Below, piece by piece: positions 31,572 to 42,878 of a stretch of DNA of 64,000 bases. The stretch comes from Hoyosella sp. YIM 151337. GTDB lineage: Bacteria > Actinomycetota > Actinomycetes > Mycobacteriales > Mycobacteriaceae. The number at the start of each line of letters is the position of its first letter. Positions within the stretch are counted from its first letter, which is position 1. Both the position numbers and the translations under genes were made by a program. The notes beneath the pieces are model-generated. The model did no database searches. It had not been told where the DNA came from and was given only the letters and a program-made list of their open reading frames with translations. The stretch covers positions 62,001 to 126,000 of the forward strand of contig NZ_JAPEIQ010000022.1 of NCBI RefSeq assembly GCF_026041215.1. The letters run 5' to 3'.

Positions 31572-34568
31572 TCAATCGCGCGGCTTCTCCCGCATCTCGT
31601 AGACCTCGATGACATCGTCGACTTTGATGTCCGCGTAGGAAACGGTAAGACCGCACTCGAAGCCCTCACGGACTTCAGTGACATCGTCCTTCTCCCGGCG
31701 CAGCGTCTGGACGGTCATCGACTCGGTAACCACCGCGTTGTCACGCAGCAAACGCGCCTTGGCATTGCGGCGCACGATGCCCGACTGGACCATACAGCCC
31801 GCGATGAGACCAACCTTCGAGGACTTGAAGATCGCCCGGATCTCTGCGCGGCCGAGCTCGACTTCCTCGTAGACCGGCTTGAGCATGCCCTTGAGGGCCT
31901 TCTCGATCTCGTCGATCGCCTGGTAGATAACCGAGTAGTACCGGATCTCCACGCCTTCGCGGTTGGCGAGTTCGGTCGCTTTGCCTTCCGCGCGAACGTT
32001 GAACCCGATGATGATCGCGTTCGACGCCGAAGCGAGGTTCACGTTCGTTTCGGTCACACCACCGACACCACGGTCAATCACCCGCAGTTCGACTTCGTCA
32101 CCGACATCGATGCCCAGCAGCGCCTCTTCCAGCGCCTCCACTGTTCCCGAGTTGTCGCCCTTGAGGATGAGGTTGAGCTGGTGGGTCTCTTTCAGAGCCG
32201 AGTCGAGATCTTCCAGGCTGATCCGCTTGCGGGTCTTCGCTGCGAGCGCATTGCGTTTACGCGCGTTGCGCCGGTCCGCGATCTGACGTGCGATCCGGTC
32301 TTCGTCAACAACCAGCAAGTTGTCACCAGCACCAGGCACCGAGGTGAACCCGATGACCTGGACGGGCCGCGACGGCAGTGCCTCATCGACATCGTGCCCG
32401 TTCTCATCGAGCATCCGGCGCACACGGCCATACGCGTCCCCAGCGACGATCGAGTCGCCGACGCGGAGGGTACCGCGCTGAATGAGCACAGTTGCCACGG
32501 GGCCGCGGCCCCGGTCGAGGTGTGCCTCGATAGCGACACCCTGCGCAGGCATGTCGGGATTCGCGCGGAGGTCCAGCGTCGCGTCCGCGGTCAACAGGAC
32601 GGCCTCAAGCAACGATTCGATGTTGATGCCCTGCTTCGCAGAGATCTCAACGAACATCGTCTCGCCGCCGTACTCCTCAGCCACCAGATTGTATTCGGTC
32701 AGCTGCTGACGAATCTTGTCCGGATTGGCACCTTCGACGTCAATCTTGTTGACTGCCACGACAATCGGCACGTCCGCTGCTTGCGCGTGGTTAATGGCCT
32801 CGACAGTCTGGGGCATCACGCCATCGTCCGCAGCGACGACCAGAATCGCGATGTCGGTCGCCTTCGCACCACGGGCACGCATCGCGGTAAACGCTTCGTG
32901 ACCAGGGGTATCGATGAAGGTGATGAGTCGTTCAACACCCTCGAGCTCGGTCGGCACCTGATACGCACCGATGTGCTGGGTGATGCCGCCGGCCTCGCCC
33001 TCCCGGACGTTCGTCTTGCGAATCGTGTCCAGCAACCGCGTCTTACCGTGGTCGACGTGACCCATGACGGTGACCACCGGTGGACGCTGCTCGAGGTCTT
33101 CCTCCTCGCCTTCGTCCTCGCCGTAGGAGAGGTCGAACGACTCGAGGAGTTCACGGTCCTCGTCTTCCGGGCTGACGACCTGAACGTTGTAGTTCATTTC
33201 GCTGCCGAGCAGCTCGAGGATCTCGTCGCTCACTGACTGCGTGGCAGTCACCATCTCACCGAGGTGGAAGAGCGCCTGAACCAGTGCTGACGGGTTCGCG
33301 TCGATCTTCTCGGCGAAGTCGGCGAGCGATGCGCCACGCGCCAGGCGAATGGTCTCGCCGCCGCCGCGCGGCAGGCGAACACCGCCAACCGAAGGGGCCT
33401 GCATCGAATCGTATTCTTGGCGCTTCTGGCGCTTCGACTTACGGCCCTTACGGGGAGCTCCGCCTGGACGCCCGAACGCGCCAGCAGCGCCGCCGCGACC
33501 GCGGCCACCACCGCCGGGGCGTCCCCGGAAGCCACCACCGGGAGCGCCGCCTGGAGCACCACCGGGTGCACCACCCGGTGCTCCAGCTGGTGCGCCGCCG
33601 CCACGGAAACCGCCGCGGCCACCGCCACCGCCACTGCCGCCGCCCGGACGTCCGGGACGGGCCCCGCCGCCCGGCCCGCCACCGGGGCGCGGCGCACGGG
33701 AAGGCATCTGGCCCGGCGTCGGGCGGGGTGGCATCGATCCTGGGCTTGGGCGTGAAGACATCTGGCCGGGCGACGGACGCGGTCCGCCCTGTCCGGCCGG
33801 TGCACGGCCAGTTCCGGCGCCACCGCCCTGGCGGGGACCGCCGGGCGCAGGACGGGAACCTGGACGCGGCGGCATCTGGCCGGGCGTGGGCCGTGGGCCG
33901 CCCTGTCCGGGCGCGGGCCGAGGGGCACCGTGAGCACCGCCACCTGGGCGCTCAGTGCCTGGCGCAGGCCGGCCAGGCCGGGGTGCCGGACGCGGAGCTG
34001 GTGCCTCACTTGGTGCACTGAATGGATTGTTGCCGACGCGGGGCGACCGCTGACCGCCAGGCTTCGGCGCTGCTGGACGCGGCGCGTCAGCTGCGGGAGC
34101 GGCTGGGGTACCGGCATCAGCGCTCGCGGCTGGCGCGACGGGGCCCGGTGCTGCCGGACGGCGCTGAGCTGGCCGGGGAGCTCCCGGCTTCGGTGCGGGT
34201 CGATCTGCTGCGGGCTTGGCTGTTTCTGCCGCCTCCGGGGCAGGTCGCGGCGCGGCCGGCCGGGGCGAGGGTGGCGCTGCGGGAGCGCTGGGCGCGTCGC
34301 CGGGCCGTGGCCCAGGCCGGGCAGACGGCGCAGCCGGCTTTGCAGCGCGGCTTGGCGCAGCAGATGGTGCGCCGCTGTCTTTCGCGGCACCGCCCGTTGA
34401 GTACGCTTCACGCAACCGGCGCGCTACTGGGGCTTCGACGGTTGACGACGCGGACTTGACGAATTCGCCTTGCTCTTTAAGTTTGGCCAGAAGTTCTTTG
34501 CTTGTGACCGTTCGTCCTGATGTGCTGAGCTCTTTTGCAAGCTCGTGCACGCGGATCTTGCCTGGCAC
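31572..34568 (-). CDS. infB: Translation initiation factor IF-2
   Basis: IF-2 is the GTPase that places initiator tRNA on the ribosome. The 998-residue protein has an IF2-N helix (RVHELAKEL), a low-complexity region of about 300 residues rich in Gly, Pro, Arg and Ala (DNA 33450-34450), a second IF2-N-like segment, and then the G domain near residue 500 with [16 protein letters not shown] and NKID, followed by the conserved C-terminal domains. The GTG at 34568 has GGAG 4 nt upstream. It is longer than the roughly 900-residue mycobacterial protein, mainly in the disordered region. Confidence 0.97.
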   Translation of the reverse strand: MPGKIRVHELAKELSTSGRTVTSKELLAKLKEQGEFVKSASSTVEAPVARRLREAYSTGGAAKDSGAPSAAPSRAAKPAAPSARPGPRPGDAPSAPAAPPSPRPAAPRPAPEAAETAKPAADRPAPKPGAPRPAQRRPAAPGPVAPAASADAGTPAAPAADAPRPAAPKPGGQRSPRVGNNPFSAPSEAPAPRPAPRPGRPAPGTERPGGGAHGAPRPAPGQGGPRPTPGQMPPRPGSRPAPGGPRQGGGAGTGRAPAGQGGPRPSPGQMSSRPSPGSMPPRPTPGQMPSRAPRPGGGPGGGARPGRPGGGSGGGGGRGGFRGGGAPAGAPGGAPGGAPGGAPGGGFRGRPGGGGRGRGGAAGAFGRPGGAPRKGRKSKRQKRQEYDSMQAPSVGGVRLPRGGGETIRLARGASLADFAEKIDANPSALVQALFHLGEMVTATQSVSDEILELLGSEMNYNVQVVSPEDEDRELLESFDLSYGEDEGEEEDLEQRPPVVTVMGHVDHGKTRLLDTIRKTNVREGEAGGITQHIGAYQVPTELEGVERLITFIDTPGHEAFTAMRARGAKATDIAILVVAADDGVMPQTVEAINHAQAADVPIVVAVNKIDVEGANPDKIRQQLTEYNLVAEEYGGETMFVEISAKQGINIESLLEAVLLTADATLDLRANPDMPAQGVAIEAHLDRGRGPVATVLIQRGTLRVGDSIVAGDAYGRVRRMLDENGHDVDEALPSRPVQVIGFTSVPGAGDNLLVVDEDRIARQIADRRNARKRNALAAKTRKRISLEDLDSALKETHQLNLILKGDNSGTVEALEEALLGIDVGDEVELRVIDRGVGGVTETNVNLASASNAIIIGFNVRAEGKATELANREGVEIRYYSVIYQAIDEIEKALKGMLKPVYEEVELGRAEIRAIFKSSKVGLIAGCMVQSGIVRRNAKARLLRDNAVVTESMTVQTLRREKDDVTEVREGFECGLTVSYADIKVDDVIEVYEMREKPRD

Positions 34569-34574
34569 TGCTCT

Positions 34575-34588
34575 CCTCACTAGTGAGG
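34575..34588 (-). promoter_or_regulatory. Palindrome over the infB ribosome-binding site
   Basis: The perfect 14-bp palindrome CCTCACTAGTGAGG can fold as a 5-bp stem with a 4-nt CTAG loop in the infB mRNA. Its 3' arm TGAGG contains most of the GAGGAG ribosome site of the GTG at 34568. This could limit translation of infB unless it is opened. Confidence 0.45.
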
Positions 34589-34753
34589 TCGAGCGGCGTC
34601 AGGCCCGCACGACCTCGGGTTATCGCGGATGGATGCTCATCGCGGGTACTTCATGGTCTGCTCATAAGTGCTCGTGCCTACCCTTCTCGCAGGTCATGCT
34701 TACAGTGGTTTCGCGCGACAGCCCGGCTGCACTGATAGCCCAGACAGCCTAAC

Positions 34754-35095
34754 TCATGCGCACCCCGTGGGCATTCCCGCTCGTGCCTTATCGCCACCAG
34801 CCGAGACGATGCTAGCTACCGCACTCGCATCTACCTCACCCGACACCCGCAGTGCCCTCGCGAACGCTCGCCGTTTCTCTGCTTGAGCCAAACAGGCTGG
34901 ATCACGGTGCAGCCACGCACCCCGGCCCGGCATCCGCCGGCGCGGATCGGGAAGGAGAGTGATGCGCGACGAATCGCTCTGCTGCGCCACGACCCTTAGC
35001 AGATCAGCGGCTAACGCTCGGCGCCGACACCCCACACAAGTCCGGACCGGCGCAGCCGGCTGCGGATTCGATTTGGAAATCGAGCGGAAACTCAC
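34754..35095 (-). CDS. ylxR: YlxR (DUF448) family RNA-binding protein
   Basis: The 113-residue product carries the YlxR motifs RTCVGCRRR and PGRGAWLHRDPAC and lies between nusA and infB, its standard place. Members bind nucleic acid and have been linked to transcription and RNase P regulation in other bacteria. The GTG at 35095 is a likely start, though its ribosome site is weak. The 185-bp gap before infB holds the palindrome over the infB ribosome site. Confidence 0.88.
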   Translation of the reverse strand: MSFRSISKSNPQPAAPVRTCVGCRRRALAADLLRVVAQQSDSSRITLLPDPRRRMPGRGAWLHRDPACLAQAEKRRAFARALRVSGEVDASAVASIVSAGGDKARAGMPTGCA

Positions 35096-35199
35096 GTTGA
35101 ACCACCAAACACTCTACCGCGAATTCACACCTGGCGTTAACTGGCCTGGTCGCGGCGCGCCAGGGAAACTCTGAACTGCGATGGCGTGCCGCGTCCCGG

Positions 35200-36216
35200 T
35201 TACCGCTGCGCCCCCGCTGAGGTCGAGGAATCGCTCGCGTCGCTGCGAATATCGATTCGCCACCCGGTAAGCCGTGCCGCGAGTCGCGCGTTCTGGCCTT
35301 CCTTGCCAATAGCGAGCGAAAGCTGAAAGTCCGGAACGACTACCCGGGCCGCGCGAGCCGCAAGATCGACGATTGACACCGATACCACGCGCGACGGCGA
35401 CAGCGCATTCGCCACAAACTTGGCCGGGTCCTCGTCGTAATCAATGATGTCGATCTTCTCACCCGCAAGCTCACTCATCACGTTGCGGACGCGCTGTCCC
35501 ATCGGCCCAATACACGCCCCCTTCGCATTGAGCCCCGAAACATGGGAGCGAACTGCGATCTTCGACCGGTGACCGGCCTCCCGAGCCACCGCCACTATCT
35601 CCACCGAACCGTCCGCGATCTCCGGCACCTCAAGAGCGAAAAGCTTGCGTACCAGGTTGGGATGGGTGCGAGACAGCGTGATTTGCGTGCCCCGCGGCGT
35701 CCGCGAAACCCCCACCACATAGCACTTGAGGCGGTCGCCGTGCTCGTAGCTTTCGCCCGGCACCTGCTCGGCAGAGGGAATCACCCCTTCGGTGGTGCTC
35801 ACTTCGCTTCCGATTCGCACCACCACGAGACCGCGTGCGTTAGCGCGCGCGTCGCGCTGCACAACACCGCCCACAATTTCGCCCTCATGCGTGGCAACCT
35901 CGCCGTAGGTACGGTCATTTTCAGCGTCCCGCAAGCGCTGCAAGATGACCTGGCGAGCCGTGGTCGCCGCGATCCGCCCGAAACCCTCTGGAGTGTCATC
36001 CCACTCGGCGACCAGGTTGCCATCGTCGTCAAATTCGCATGCGACCACAGTGACGACACCGGTTTTTCGGTCGATGTCGATGCGCGCGTGCGGCTGGTGC
36101 CCTGCAGTGTGCCGATAGGCCGTCAGCAGCGCCGACTGGATTGCCTCGATCACTGTGTCAACAGGGATGCCCTTGTCGTCCTCGATCGCGCGCAGAGCCG
36201 AGATATCAATGTTCAC
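35200..36216 (-). CDS. nusA: Transcription termination/antitermination factor NusA
   Basis: The 338-residue protein has the N-terminal RNAP-binding domain, an S1 domain ([18 protein letters not shown]), and two KH domains ([20 protein letters not shown] shown in part; [20 protein letters not shown]). It lacks the C-terminal acidic repeats of E. coli NusA, as usual in actinobacteria. The start overlaps the rimP stop (GTGA). Confidence 0.96.
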   Translation of the reverse strand: MNIDISALRAIEDDKGIPVDTVIEAIQSALLTAYRHTAGHQPHARIDIDRKTGVVTVVACEFDDDGNLVAEWDDTPEGFGRIAATTARQVILQRLRDAENDRTYGEVATHEGEIVGGVVQRDARANARGLVVVRIGSEVSTTEGVIPSAEQVPGESYEHGDRLKCYVVGVSRTPRGTQITLSRTHPNLVRKLFALEVPEIADGSVEIVAVAREAGHRSKIAVRSHVSGLNAKGACIGPMGQRVRNVMSELAGEKIDIIDYDEDPAKFVANALSPSRVVSVSIVDLAARAARVVVPDFQLSLAIGKEGQNARLAARLTGWRIDIRSDASDSSTSAGAQR

Positions 36217-36770
36217 TTGTACTGCTCCTTATGTCCGCCGCCAGCCCCGCCTGCGTCCCGCGTCCCGCGCGCGAGAGCGACTTCCCTGGGATCTGGCTCC
36301 GAGAACTCTACCTGCACCACGGCTTTCGCAATGTCCGCCAGCGGGATCTGCTTGACTTCCGGGCCGGGTTTACCAGGCACAACAACCTCAACGGCGTGCG
36401 GATCAGCGTCAGGAATGAGAGCACCGACACGTCCGCGCATCGCCTCGCCGCCGACTGTCATCAACACCTTCCGGCCCCTGGCACGCCGCCAGTGGCGCGG
36501 TGCGGTCAGCGGCCGATCGACGCCCGGCGACGTCACCTCCAGAACGTACGGGGCCTGGCCGAACGTGTTCGCCGAGTCCAGCACTTCGGAGAGCTCGTGG
36601 CTGAGAGTCGCAAGCGCATCAATATCCGGCGCCGGGTCCGCGTCCACAACCACCGCGATCAGGCTTCGCTTCCCAGCCGGAGCGACTCGCACCTCTTCAA
36701 GATCGAACCCGCGCCGCTCCACGTATGGCGCCACGATTCCGGCCAGGTCTTCCCGGGACGGCACTGGCAT
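36213..36770 (-). CDS. rimP: Ribosome maturation factor RimP
   Basis: RimP assists 30S assembly. The 185-residue protein has the N-terminal alpha/beta domain ([20 protein letters not shown], then [12 protein letters not shown]) and the [22 protein letters not shown] signature, followed by an Sm-like C-terminal domain. It opens the rimP-nusA-ylxR-infB series and is coupled to nusA by a 4-bp overlap. Confidence 0.96.
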   Translation of the reverse strand: MPVPSREDLAGIVAPYVERRGFDLEEVRVAPAGKRSLIAVVVDADPAPDIDALATLSHELSEVLDSANTFGQAPYVLEVTSPGVDRPLTAPRHWRRARGRKVLMTVGGEAMRGRVGALIPDADPHAVEVVVPGKPGPEVKQIPLADIAKAVVQVEFSEPDPREVALARGTRDAGGAGGGHKEQYK

Positions 36771-36884
36771 GAATGCACCCTTCGCGTCTGTTTTCGTGTT
36801 CCTTGTGTTCGCTATGTCACTAACAGCGACCCGTCGTACCGTTGGTGAACAAGCTTAACGTGCCACTGATGGCAGGATGATCGT

Positions 36885-37877
36885 GTGCGTGTCCCGAATC
36901 AATCCCCCGCCGTCTCTCGGCGCCGGGTTTTCCAGCTCGCGGCGCTGACCGCCCTGAGCACAGCGCTGCCAGGAATATCGGGATGCACGGTGGCCAGGAC
37001 CGAGGAGTCCACTCCGGACCCACTGATCAAGCTTCGCGACCTCGCCGCGCGTGACGCGCAAAGCGCGCTCGCGGCGATTCCGGGACACCCGGAAGACGCT
37101 GCGCTGCTTACTGCCATCGCAGCTCAGCGCGGCGCGCATGCGCGTGCCCTCGACGCGGAAGTTCAGCGAGTAGCCGGCCCCGACGCAACGGCGACGGCCG
37201 AAGAACCGGCTGCAGACACCAGCGACCCTCGCGGCACGCTACAGCCAGCCCCGGTGAGCGTCACCGTTCTGGCATCCGAACTCAGCGAAAGCGCAGAAGC
37301 GAGCGCCAGCGCCACTGCCGTCCTGTCCGGCTACCGCGCCGGACTCCTCGCCGCAATCAGCGCGAATTGCGCCACCCACGTCGCGCTCCTCACCGAGACT
37401 CCACCGCCGCCGGTTCGCGCACCGGCCGGCGCCGCCGAAACCAGCGACGCAGACGTCGCCGCGCTGGCCGCAGCACTTGAACGCGAGCACGCCGCCATCT
37501 TCAGCTACGGCGTTACCACCGCCTTCAGCCTGCCTGAACGCCGCGCGTTCGCCGCGGCTGGAGCGGAGGAGCACCGTTTCCGTCGCGACCTGCTAATCAC
37601 GCTTCTCACCGCGGCGGGCGGCCCGGCGCCAGTCGCCGCTGCGGCATACACGCTGCCGCTCACTGTCGATTCGCCAGCCACTGCAGCTGAGCTCGCCCTG
37701 GTTGCGGAGGGCGAATGCTCGGCAGCATGGAGGTCAGTCGCTGAACGCGCCGAGTCGCCAGCACTGCGTGAACTCGCGGTAGCCGCGCTCGCTGAGTGCA
37801 CGCTCCGAATCGCCGGGTGGCGCGACGTGTTGAGCATTACGCCACGTGTCGACGTGTTCCCGGGTCAGCCCGACTGA
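36885..37877 (+). CDS. Putative Tat lipoprotein with C-terminal ferritin-like DUF4439 domain
   Basis: The 330-residue protein has a twin-arginine signal (SRRRVFQL) ending in a lipobox ISGC (C34), so it is probably exported folded and lipidated. An Ala-rich helical middle (45-175) precedes a DUF4439 domain (about 190-320; LEREHAAIFSYGVTTAF, AAGAEEHRFRRDLL). The Glu/His pattern in that domain is ferritin-like. From memory, M. tuberculosis has two genes here, Rv2843 and Rv2844, which correspond to the two halves. The GTG at 36885 has AGGA 7 nt upstream. The function is unknown. Confidence 0.75.
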   Translation: MRVPNQSPAVSRRRVFQLAALTALSTALPGISGCTVARTEESTPDPLIKLRDLAARDAQSALAAIPGHPEDAALLTAIAAQRGAHARALDAEVQRVAGPDATATAEEPAADTSDPRGTLQPAPVSVTVLASELSESAEASASATAVLSGYRAGLLAAISANCATHVALLTETPPPPVRAPAGAAETSDADVAALAAALEREHAAIFSYGVTTAFSLPERRAFAAAGAEEHRFRRDLLITLLTAAGGPAPVAAAAYTLPLTVDSPATAAELALVAEGECSAAWRSVAERAESPALRELAVAALAECTLRIAGWRDVLSITPRVDVFPGQPD

Positions 37878-37889
37878 GCCGGACATCGG

Positions 37890-38574
37890 TTATTCGGTGA
37901 CCACCGCAAGCGCGAACCCGTCCCACCCTTTAGACCCGACAGTTTGCAGCGCTGTCGCCTGCAGCCGCGGATGCGCTCCAATCGCTTCCAGTCCGCTCCG
38001 CACCCCGCGCGCAGCGTCATCCTGGGGATCGAGGATCGCGCCGTGCCACACGGCGTTGTCCAGGACAATTACCGTGCCCGGCCGGGCCAGCGTGACCGCC
38101 GCGTCAACGTATACGCCGATGTTCTCCTTGTCCGCATCGATGAACACGAGGTCGAAGGGTTCAACTCCCGATTCCGTCAACTCTGCGAGGAGTTCACTCG
38201 CGGGGCCGACACACACTTCGACCCGATTCGCTACACCCGCTGCGGCAATGCTCTCGCGTGCCACTTCCGCGTGCCTTGGATCGAGTTCGAGTGAAACCAC
38301 CTTCCCGCCCGCTTCGATGCCGCGCGCCAGCCAGATCGTGCTGTAGCCACCGAGAGTTCCGATTTCGAGAACCCGGCGCGCGCCCTTGAGCTGAGCGAGC
38401 AATTGCAGGAATTTGCCGTGATTCGGCATCACCTCGATCCTGGGGAGACCCGCCGCATCAGCTCGCTCGATGACGCCCCGCATGTCGGCACCCCGGCACG
38501 AGCGTGGCGGTAAGAAACTCCTCGACTGCGTCGAACTCCGCTGGCGTGCCCGGGGGATGATCGTTTCTGGCCAT
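37890..38574 (-). pseudogene. O-methyltransferase family 3, apparently frameshifted near its N-terminus
   Basis: The main frame encodes a SAM-dependent catechol-type O-methyltransferase: VLEIGTLGGYSTIWLARG (SAM loop), VFIDADKENI and VIVLDNAVWHG. Its own N-terminus is wrong for the family. The missing start lies in another frame: an ATG at 38574 reads MARNDHPPGTPAEFDAVEEF and on to LVP. Deleting one base from the C-run at 38491-38494 (GGGG in the mRNA) joins LVPG to ADMRGVIERADAAGLPRIEV and gives a normal 227-residue protein. Either the gene carries a recent +1 frameshift or the run was misread. A shortened protein starting inside the main frame would lack the first helix. Confidence 0.82.
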
Positions 38575-38620
38575 ATACCGATCATGCCCCGAATCGGCGG
38601 TGGGCGGTGGGCTCTCTGGC

Positions 38621-40369
38621 TCAGCGGCTCTGCGTCAGCGCAGACACCACGTCGTCTGCCGACACTTCGCGGCTCTCGCCGGCGTTTCGGTCCCGCAACT
38701 CGACCACACCGTTCGCCCATCCTCGGCCGACGACTGCGATGCGGGGAATACCGAGCAGTTCGGCGTCTTTGAACTTCACGCCCGGTGAGGCTTTGCGGTC
38801 ATCCAGGATTACGCGCAACCCCGCCGAATCGAGTTCGGCAGCGATTTTCTCAGCGCCCTCCCACGCCGCGGCGTCTTTGTTCGCGATCACAACGTGCACG
38901 TCCGCAGGCGCCGCTTCCCGTGGCCACCGAAGACCTTTGTCGTCATGCATTTGCTCAGCTAGCACCGCGACGAGGCGAGACACGCCGATGCCGTACGACC
39001 CCATGGTGACCCTTGCGGGTTTCCCGTTCTCGTCGAGGACATCGAGATCGAACGCGTTGGTGTACTTACGCCCGAGCTGGAAGATATGGCCGATCTCAAT
39101 TCCGCGCGCCGACACGAGCTCGCCCTTGCCATCCGGGGATGGATCACCGTCGCGGACCTCTGCGGCCTCGATCGTGCCGTCAGCGGTGAAATCACGCCCC
39201 ATGACGAGATCGACGATGTGTTTGCCGTGCTCGTCCGCGCCCGTGATCCAGCGCGTGCCTGTCACGATGCGCGGGTCGACGAGATACCGCACCTTGTTCG
39301 CGATCAGAGCCCTCGGCCCGATGTACCCCTTTACCAAGAAGGGGTAGGCGGCGAAATCATCGAGGACCTCGAATTCTGCCGGTGCGATCGCAGCCTCGAG
39401 TCGTTTCTCGTCAACCGCGCGGTCACCCGGGACACCGATCGCGAGCAACTCCCACTTACCGCCCGGCTCCCGCACGCGCACCATGACGTTCTTCAGCGTA
39501 TCGGCGGCAGTGGCGGCACGACCGAGCCGCTCCGTCACCTCGGGCTGGCCGTTAGCCCACTCAACGAGCGTGGCGATAGTCGGCGTGCCGGGCGTATCGA
39601 ATACCTTCGCCGCCGGAACATCGCCAAAAGGCTGCGCCGATGGTGGCGGTGTGGTGACGGCTTCCACGTTGGCCGCGTAGCCGGATTCCAAACAGCGCAC
39701 AAAAGTGTCTTCGCCCACTGGACTCTCCGCGAGAAACTCCTCGGAAGCGCTCCCGCCCATCGCACCTGACGTTGCCGCGACGATAACGTACTTCAGCCCG
39801 AGCCGGTCGAAGATCCGCTGGTAGGCGGCGCGATGCCGCGCATAGGACTCAGCGAGGCCCGCATCGGTCACATCGAACGAGTACGAATCCTTCATCACGA
39901 ATTCCCGGCCGCGAAGGATGCCGGCGCGGGGACGTTCTTCGTCGCGGTACTTCGTCTGGATCTGGTAGAGGATGACAGGCAAATCCTTGTACGACGAGTA
40001 CTCCCCTTTGACCGTGAGAGCGAAAATCTCTTCGTGCGTCGGGCCGAGCAGATAATCGGTCTTTTTCCGGTCCTTGAGCCTAAACAGTGCGTCACCGTAC
40101 TCGGTCCACCGGTTCGTCGCCTCATACGGCTCGCGCGGCAGCAGTGCGGGCAGCGAGATTTCCTGCCCGCCCATCGCGTCCATTTCCTCACGCACCACAC
40201 GCTCGACTTCGCGCAGCACGCGCAAGCCAAGCGGGAGCCACGAATACACACCCGGCGCGACGCGCCGGATATACCCGGCGCGTACGAGCAACTTGTGACT
40301 TGGCACCTCGGCGTCGGCAGGGTCGTCGCGGAGCGTGCGGAGGAACAGCTGAGACAAACGGGTGATCAC
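38621..40369 (-). CDS. proS: Prolyl-tRNA synthetase (bacterial type with editing domain)
   Basis: The 582-residue class II synthetase has motif 1 and 2 regions ([32 protein letters not shown]), an INS editing domain between about residues 220 and 390, motif 3 ([10 protein letters not shown]) and an anticodon-binding C-terminus. It charges tRNA-Pro. The GTG at 40369 fits the family start; in-frame sequence upstream is not conserved. It is divergent from yaaA with an 80-bp gap. Confidence 0.96.
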   Translation of the reverse strand: MITRLSQLFLRTLRDDPADAEVPSHKLLVRAGYIRRVAPGVYSWLPLGLRVLREVERVVREEMDAMGGQEISLPALLPREPYEATNRWTEYGDALFRLKDRKKTDYLLGPTHEEIFALTVKGEYSSYKDLPVILYQIQTKYRDEERPRAGILRGREFVMKDSYSFDVTDAGLAESYARHRAAYQRIFDRLGLKYVIVAATSGAMGGSASEEFLAESPVGEDTFVRCLESGYAANVEAVTTPPPSAQPFGDVPAAKVFDTPGTPTIATLVEWANGQPEVTERLGRAATAADTLKNVMVRVREPGGKWELLAIGVPGDRAVDEKRLEAAIAPAEFEVLDDFAAYPFLVKGYIGPRALIANKVRYLVDPRIVTGTRWITGADEHGKHIVDLVMGRDFTADGTIEAAEVRDGDPSPDGKGELVSARGIEIGHIFQLGRKYTNAFDLDVLDENGKPARVTMGSYGIGVSRLVAVLAEQMHDDKGLRWPREAAPADVHVVIANKDAAAWEGAEKIAAELDSAGLRVILDDRKASPGVKFKDAELLGIPRIAVVGRGWANGVVELRDRNAGESREVSADDVVSALTQSR

Positions 40370-40449
40370 GGGGAGCAAGACTATCGTGTTTGCCCGTTGA
40401 AACACGACTGGCCACGACTGCAGCGCAAAGAACGCTAAGCTGGTTCGCC

Positions 40450-41193
40450 GTGCTGATCCTGCTGCCTCCCTCCGAAACCAAAGCAACTGGTGGTGATGGT
40501 CCACCCCTTCGGCTCGACCATCTGTTCCTGCCGTCCCTTACGAGAGTGCGTGAGATGGTGCTCGACGCGCTGATGTCAGTGTCCGCATCGCCCCAGGCTG
40601 CGGCTGCCGCTCTCAAGCTAGGCCCGAAGCAGCTCGGCGAGGCGGAACGCAACGTCGTTCTGCGCACTGCCCCCACCATGCCCGCGCTAGACCGCTACAC
40701 CGGCGTGTTGTATGACGCGCTCGACGCGGGAGCTATGACGCTCTCCCAGCGCGGACGCGCGGACGAGCGCATCGCAATCGGCTCAGCACTGTTTGGGGTT
40801 GTTGGTGCCGACGACCTCATCCCCTGCTATCGCCTGTCAGCGGGGTCGAAGCTACCTGGGCTCGGATCTCTGCGCTCGATGTGGCGACCGCTTCTCAGCG
40901 ACGCGCTGCACGGCGCGGATTCCGGACTTGTCGTTGATCTGCGCTCAGGCGGGTACTCCGCACTCGGCCCAGTCGACGGAGCGATCACAGCCACCGTCCT
41001 GACCGAGCAAGCCGATGGTACGCGCAAGGTTGTCAGTCACTTCAACAAACATCACAAGGGCTTGCTCGCCCGCGCGCTCGCGACTACCCGCGCAGAACCG
41101 CAGAACCTCACAGCGGTGGCTCGGGTCGCGTCACGCGCCGGGCTCAAAGTGGAAATCGCTAGCGACCGGGAACTGCTCATCCTCACGGGGTGA
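40450..41193 (+). CDS. yaaA: Peroxide stress protein YaaA (UPF0246)
   Basis: The 247-residue product matches Yaa[10 protein letters not shown] at the start, [26 protein letters not shown] and [15 protein letters not shown]. In E. coli YaaA lowers free iron during peroxide stress. The GTG at 40450 places [10 protein letters not shown] at the N-terminus as expected. It converges with efpA, 3 bp away. Confidence 0.9.
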   Translation: MLILLPPSETKATGGDGPPLRLDHLFLPSLTRVREMVLDALMSVSASPQAAAAALKLGPKQLGEAERNVVLRTAPTMPALDRYTGVLYDALDAGAMTLSQRGRADERIAIGSALFGVVGADDLIPCYRLSAGSKLPGLGSLRSMWRPLLSDALHGADSGLVVDLRSGGYSALGPVDGAITATVLTEQADGTRKVVSHFNKHHKGLLARALATTRAEPQNLTAVARVASRAGLKVEIASDRELLILTG

Positions 41194-41196
41194 GGC

Positions 41197-42810
41197 TTAG
41201 GCGGCTGCGTCGTTGTGTGCGGAATCTTGCGCGACGCGTCCTTGCGCCACTTGCGCCGGCGTAAAGCGCATCCAGACCGCGACAATGACGGCAAGCAACA
41301 CGGCAAGCATCGCGGCAACGAACAGCGCGAACATGTATCCCTGTCCGAGGGCCTGCAGCTCGGCGCTGTTCATCGCACTCGCGGGGCCTGTCGACCCACC
41401 CAGTGACAGCGTGCGTGCTGTCGCCAGCGCGCCCACCGCACCGAGGCCGAGCGCACCGCCAAGCGTTTGCGCCACAAGTGCAATCGCGGTGAGCGGGCCG
41501 ATTTCGCTTGATCGCACGCCCGCAACCGCGCAAAGCGTCAGTGGGACGACGCTCATGCCGATGCCGGACCCGACGACGAGAATCGGGATAAACAGATCCG
41601 GGAAGTACGTGGACGATTCCGTCATCGTCGAGGCATAGCCGAGGCCGGCGGCGACGAGCAGACCGCCCGTTGCGATGAGCCAGCGGGGCTGATAGCGCAC
41701 GGCAAGTTTCGACGCGATCTGCGCACTGATCCCCAGCGCAAACGCGAACGGCACAAAAGACAGCCCTGCCTGCAGCGGGCTGAACAGAAGCACATCTTGC
41801 ACGAACAGCGCAATGAACACAGCCATGCACATCGTGATCGCACCGGCAATCATGATCGCGGCAAAGGTCGCCACCCGGTCACGGTTGCGGAACAAGATGA
41901 ACGGGAGCAGCGGATTCTTGGCATTTCGTTCCGCAAACAAGAACGCGACGAGCAACACGGCACCCAGTGCGAGAGCCACAGTGACCGCGACGGAATCCCA
42001 GCCCGACTCGGCGCCGTGCTGCAGTCCGTACACCACTGCCGTGCAGCCCGCCGTCGCCAGAATCGCGCCCGGCACATCGAGGCTGCGCCGCGGCCCCTGT
42101 GATTCCGGCAGCGCGGTCCGCGCCTTGTACACAATGAGCAGGCCAACCGGGATATTGACAAGGAAGATCCAGCGCCAGGAGATCTCAGTAAGCGCCCCGC
42201 CGAGCAGCAATCCTGATACCGACCCCAGACCGGTCATCATGGCGAAAATCGCGAACGCCTGGTTGCGGACCGGCCCGGGCGCGAATGACGTTGCCACGAG
42301 TGCGAAAGCCGTCGGTGAGGCGACTGCTGCGCCAGCGCCTTGCAGAACACGAGCGGCGATCAGCGTGAGGTCAGTCGTCGCGAGGCCGGCGATGAGCGAG
42401 GCGAATGTGAAGACCGCGACGCCGAAGATGAACATCCGTTTGCGGCCGAAGGTGTCGCCGAGGCGGCCGCCGAGGAGCATCAGGCCGCCGAAGGCCAGGG
42501 CATAGCTCGTTACTACCCAGGTACGGCCACTGTCCGAAAGCCCGAGGTCGTCCTGAAGCCGGGCGAGTGCGAGATTCACGACAGTGCCATCGAGGACAAC
42601 CATCAGCTGCAATGCGCTGAGCACGATGATTGCCCAGCCCAAGACTTGAGTCGCAGCAGCCTTCTGAACCACTAGGTCACTGCCTCCGCCCACGCTGGCC
42701 TCCGCCGGATCAGTCCCCAGAGTAGCCGAACCCGAAGGCCCGGAGCGATCCGCGGGACCCGACCCATCACGCCCGTCATGCCGATACTTCGCTTCGGTGG
42801 AAGCATCCAC
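41197..42810 (-). CDS. efpA: MFS multidrug exporter, DHA2/EfpA type
   Basis: The 537-residue protein has about 14 membrane helices, motif A (GGRLGDTFGRKRMF), the LDGTVVNLALARLQDDL helix start and a motif-C-like region of drug/H+ antiporters. A 50-residue disordered N-terminus precedes helix 1. It resembles M. tuberculosis EfpA (Rv2846c), which also lies between proS and cysG. The GTG at 42810 has GAAGGAG 8 nt upstream. Confidence 0.9.
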   Translation of the reverse strand: MDASTEAKYRHDGRDGSGPADRSGPSGSATLGTDPAEASVGGGSDLVVQKAAATQVLGWAIIVLSALQLMVVLDGTVVNLALARLQDDLGLSDSGRTWVVTSYALAFGGLMLLGGRLGDTFGRKRMFIFGVAVFTFASLIAGLATTDLTLIAARVLQGAGAAVASPTAFALVATSFAPGPVRNQAFAIFAMMTGLGSVSGLLLGGALTEISWRWIFLVNIPVGLLIVYKARTALPESQGPRRSLDVPGAILATAGCTAVVYGLQHGAESGWDSVAVTVALALGAVLLVAFLFAERNAKNPLLPFILFRNRDRVATFAAIMIAGAITMCMAVFIALFVQDVLLFSPLQAGLSFVPFAFALGISAQIASKLAVRYQPRWLIATGGLLVAAGLGYASTMTESSTYFPDLFIPILVVGSGIGMSVVPLTLCAVAGVRSSEIGPLTAIALVAQTLGGALGLGAVGALATARTLSLGGSTGPASAMNSAELQALGQGYMFALFVAAMLAVLLAVIVAVWMRFTPAQVAQGRVAQDSAHNDAAA

Positions 42811-42878
42811 GCTTCGGGCTCCTTCGTGTTGGTAAACGGCTTCTCCTTGACCAATCGTTCATTGAACCGTAATTCGTT

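Noticed and set aside
31488-33236. A 582-codon plus-strand open frame opposite infB
   Set aside because: It is the antisense of the conserved IF-2 G domain. The protein has no family resemblance and its openness follows from codon bias.
33248-34459. Several long open frames on both strands opposite or out of frame with infB
   Set aside because: They mirror the Gly/Pro/Arg-rich IF-2 region, where GC-rich low complexity leaves frames open. None has a recognisable domain or ribosome site.
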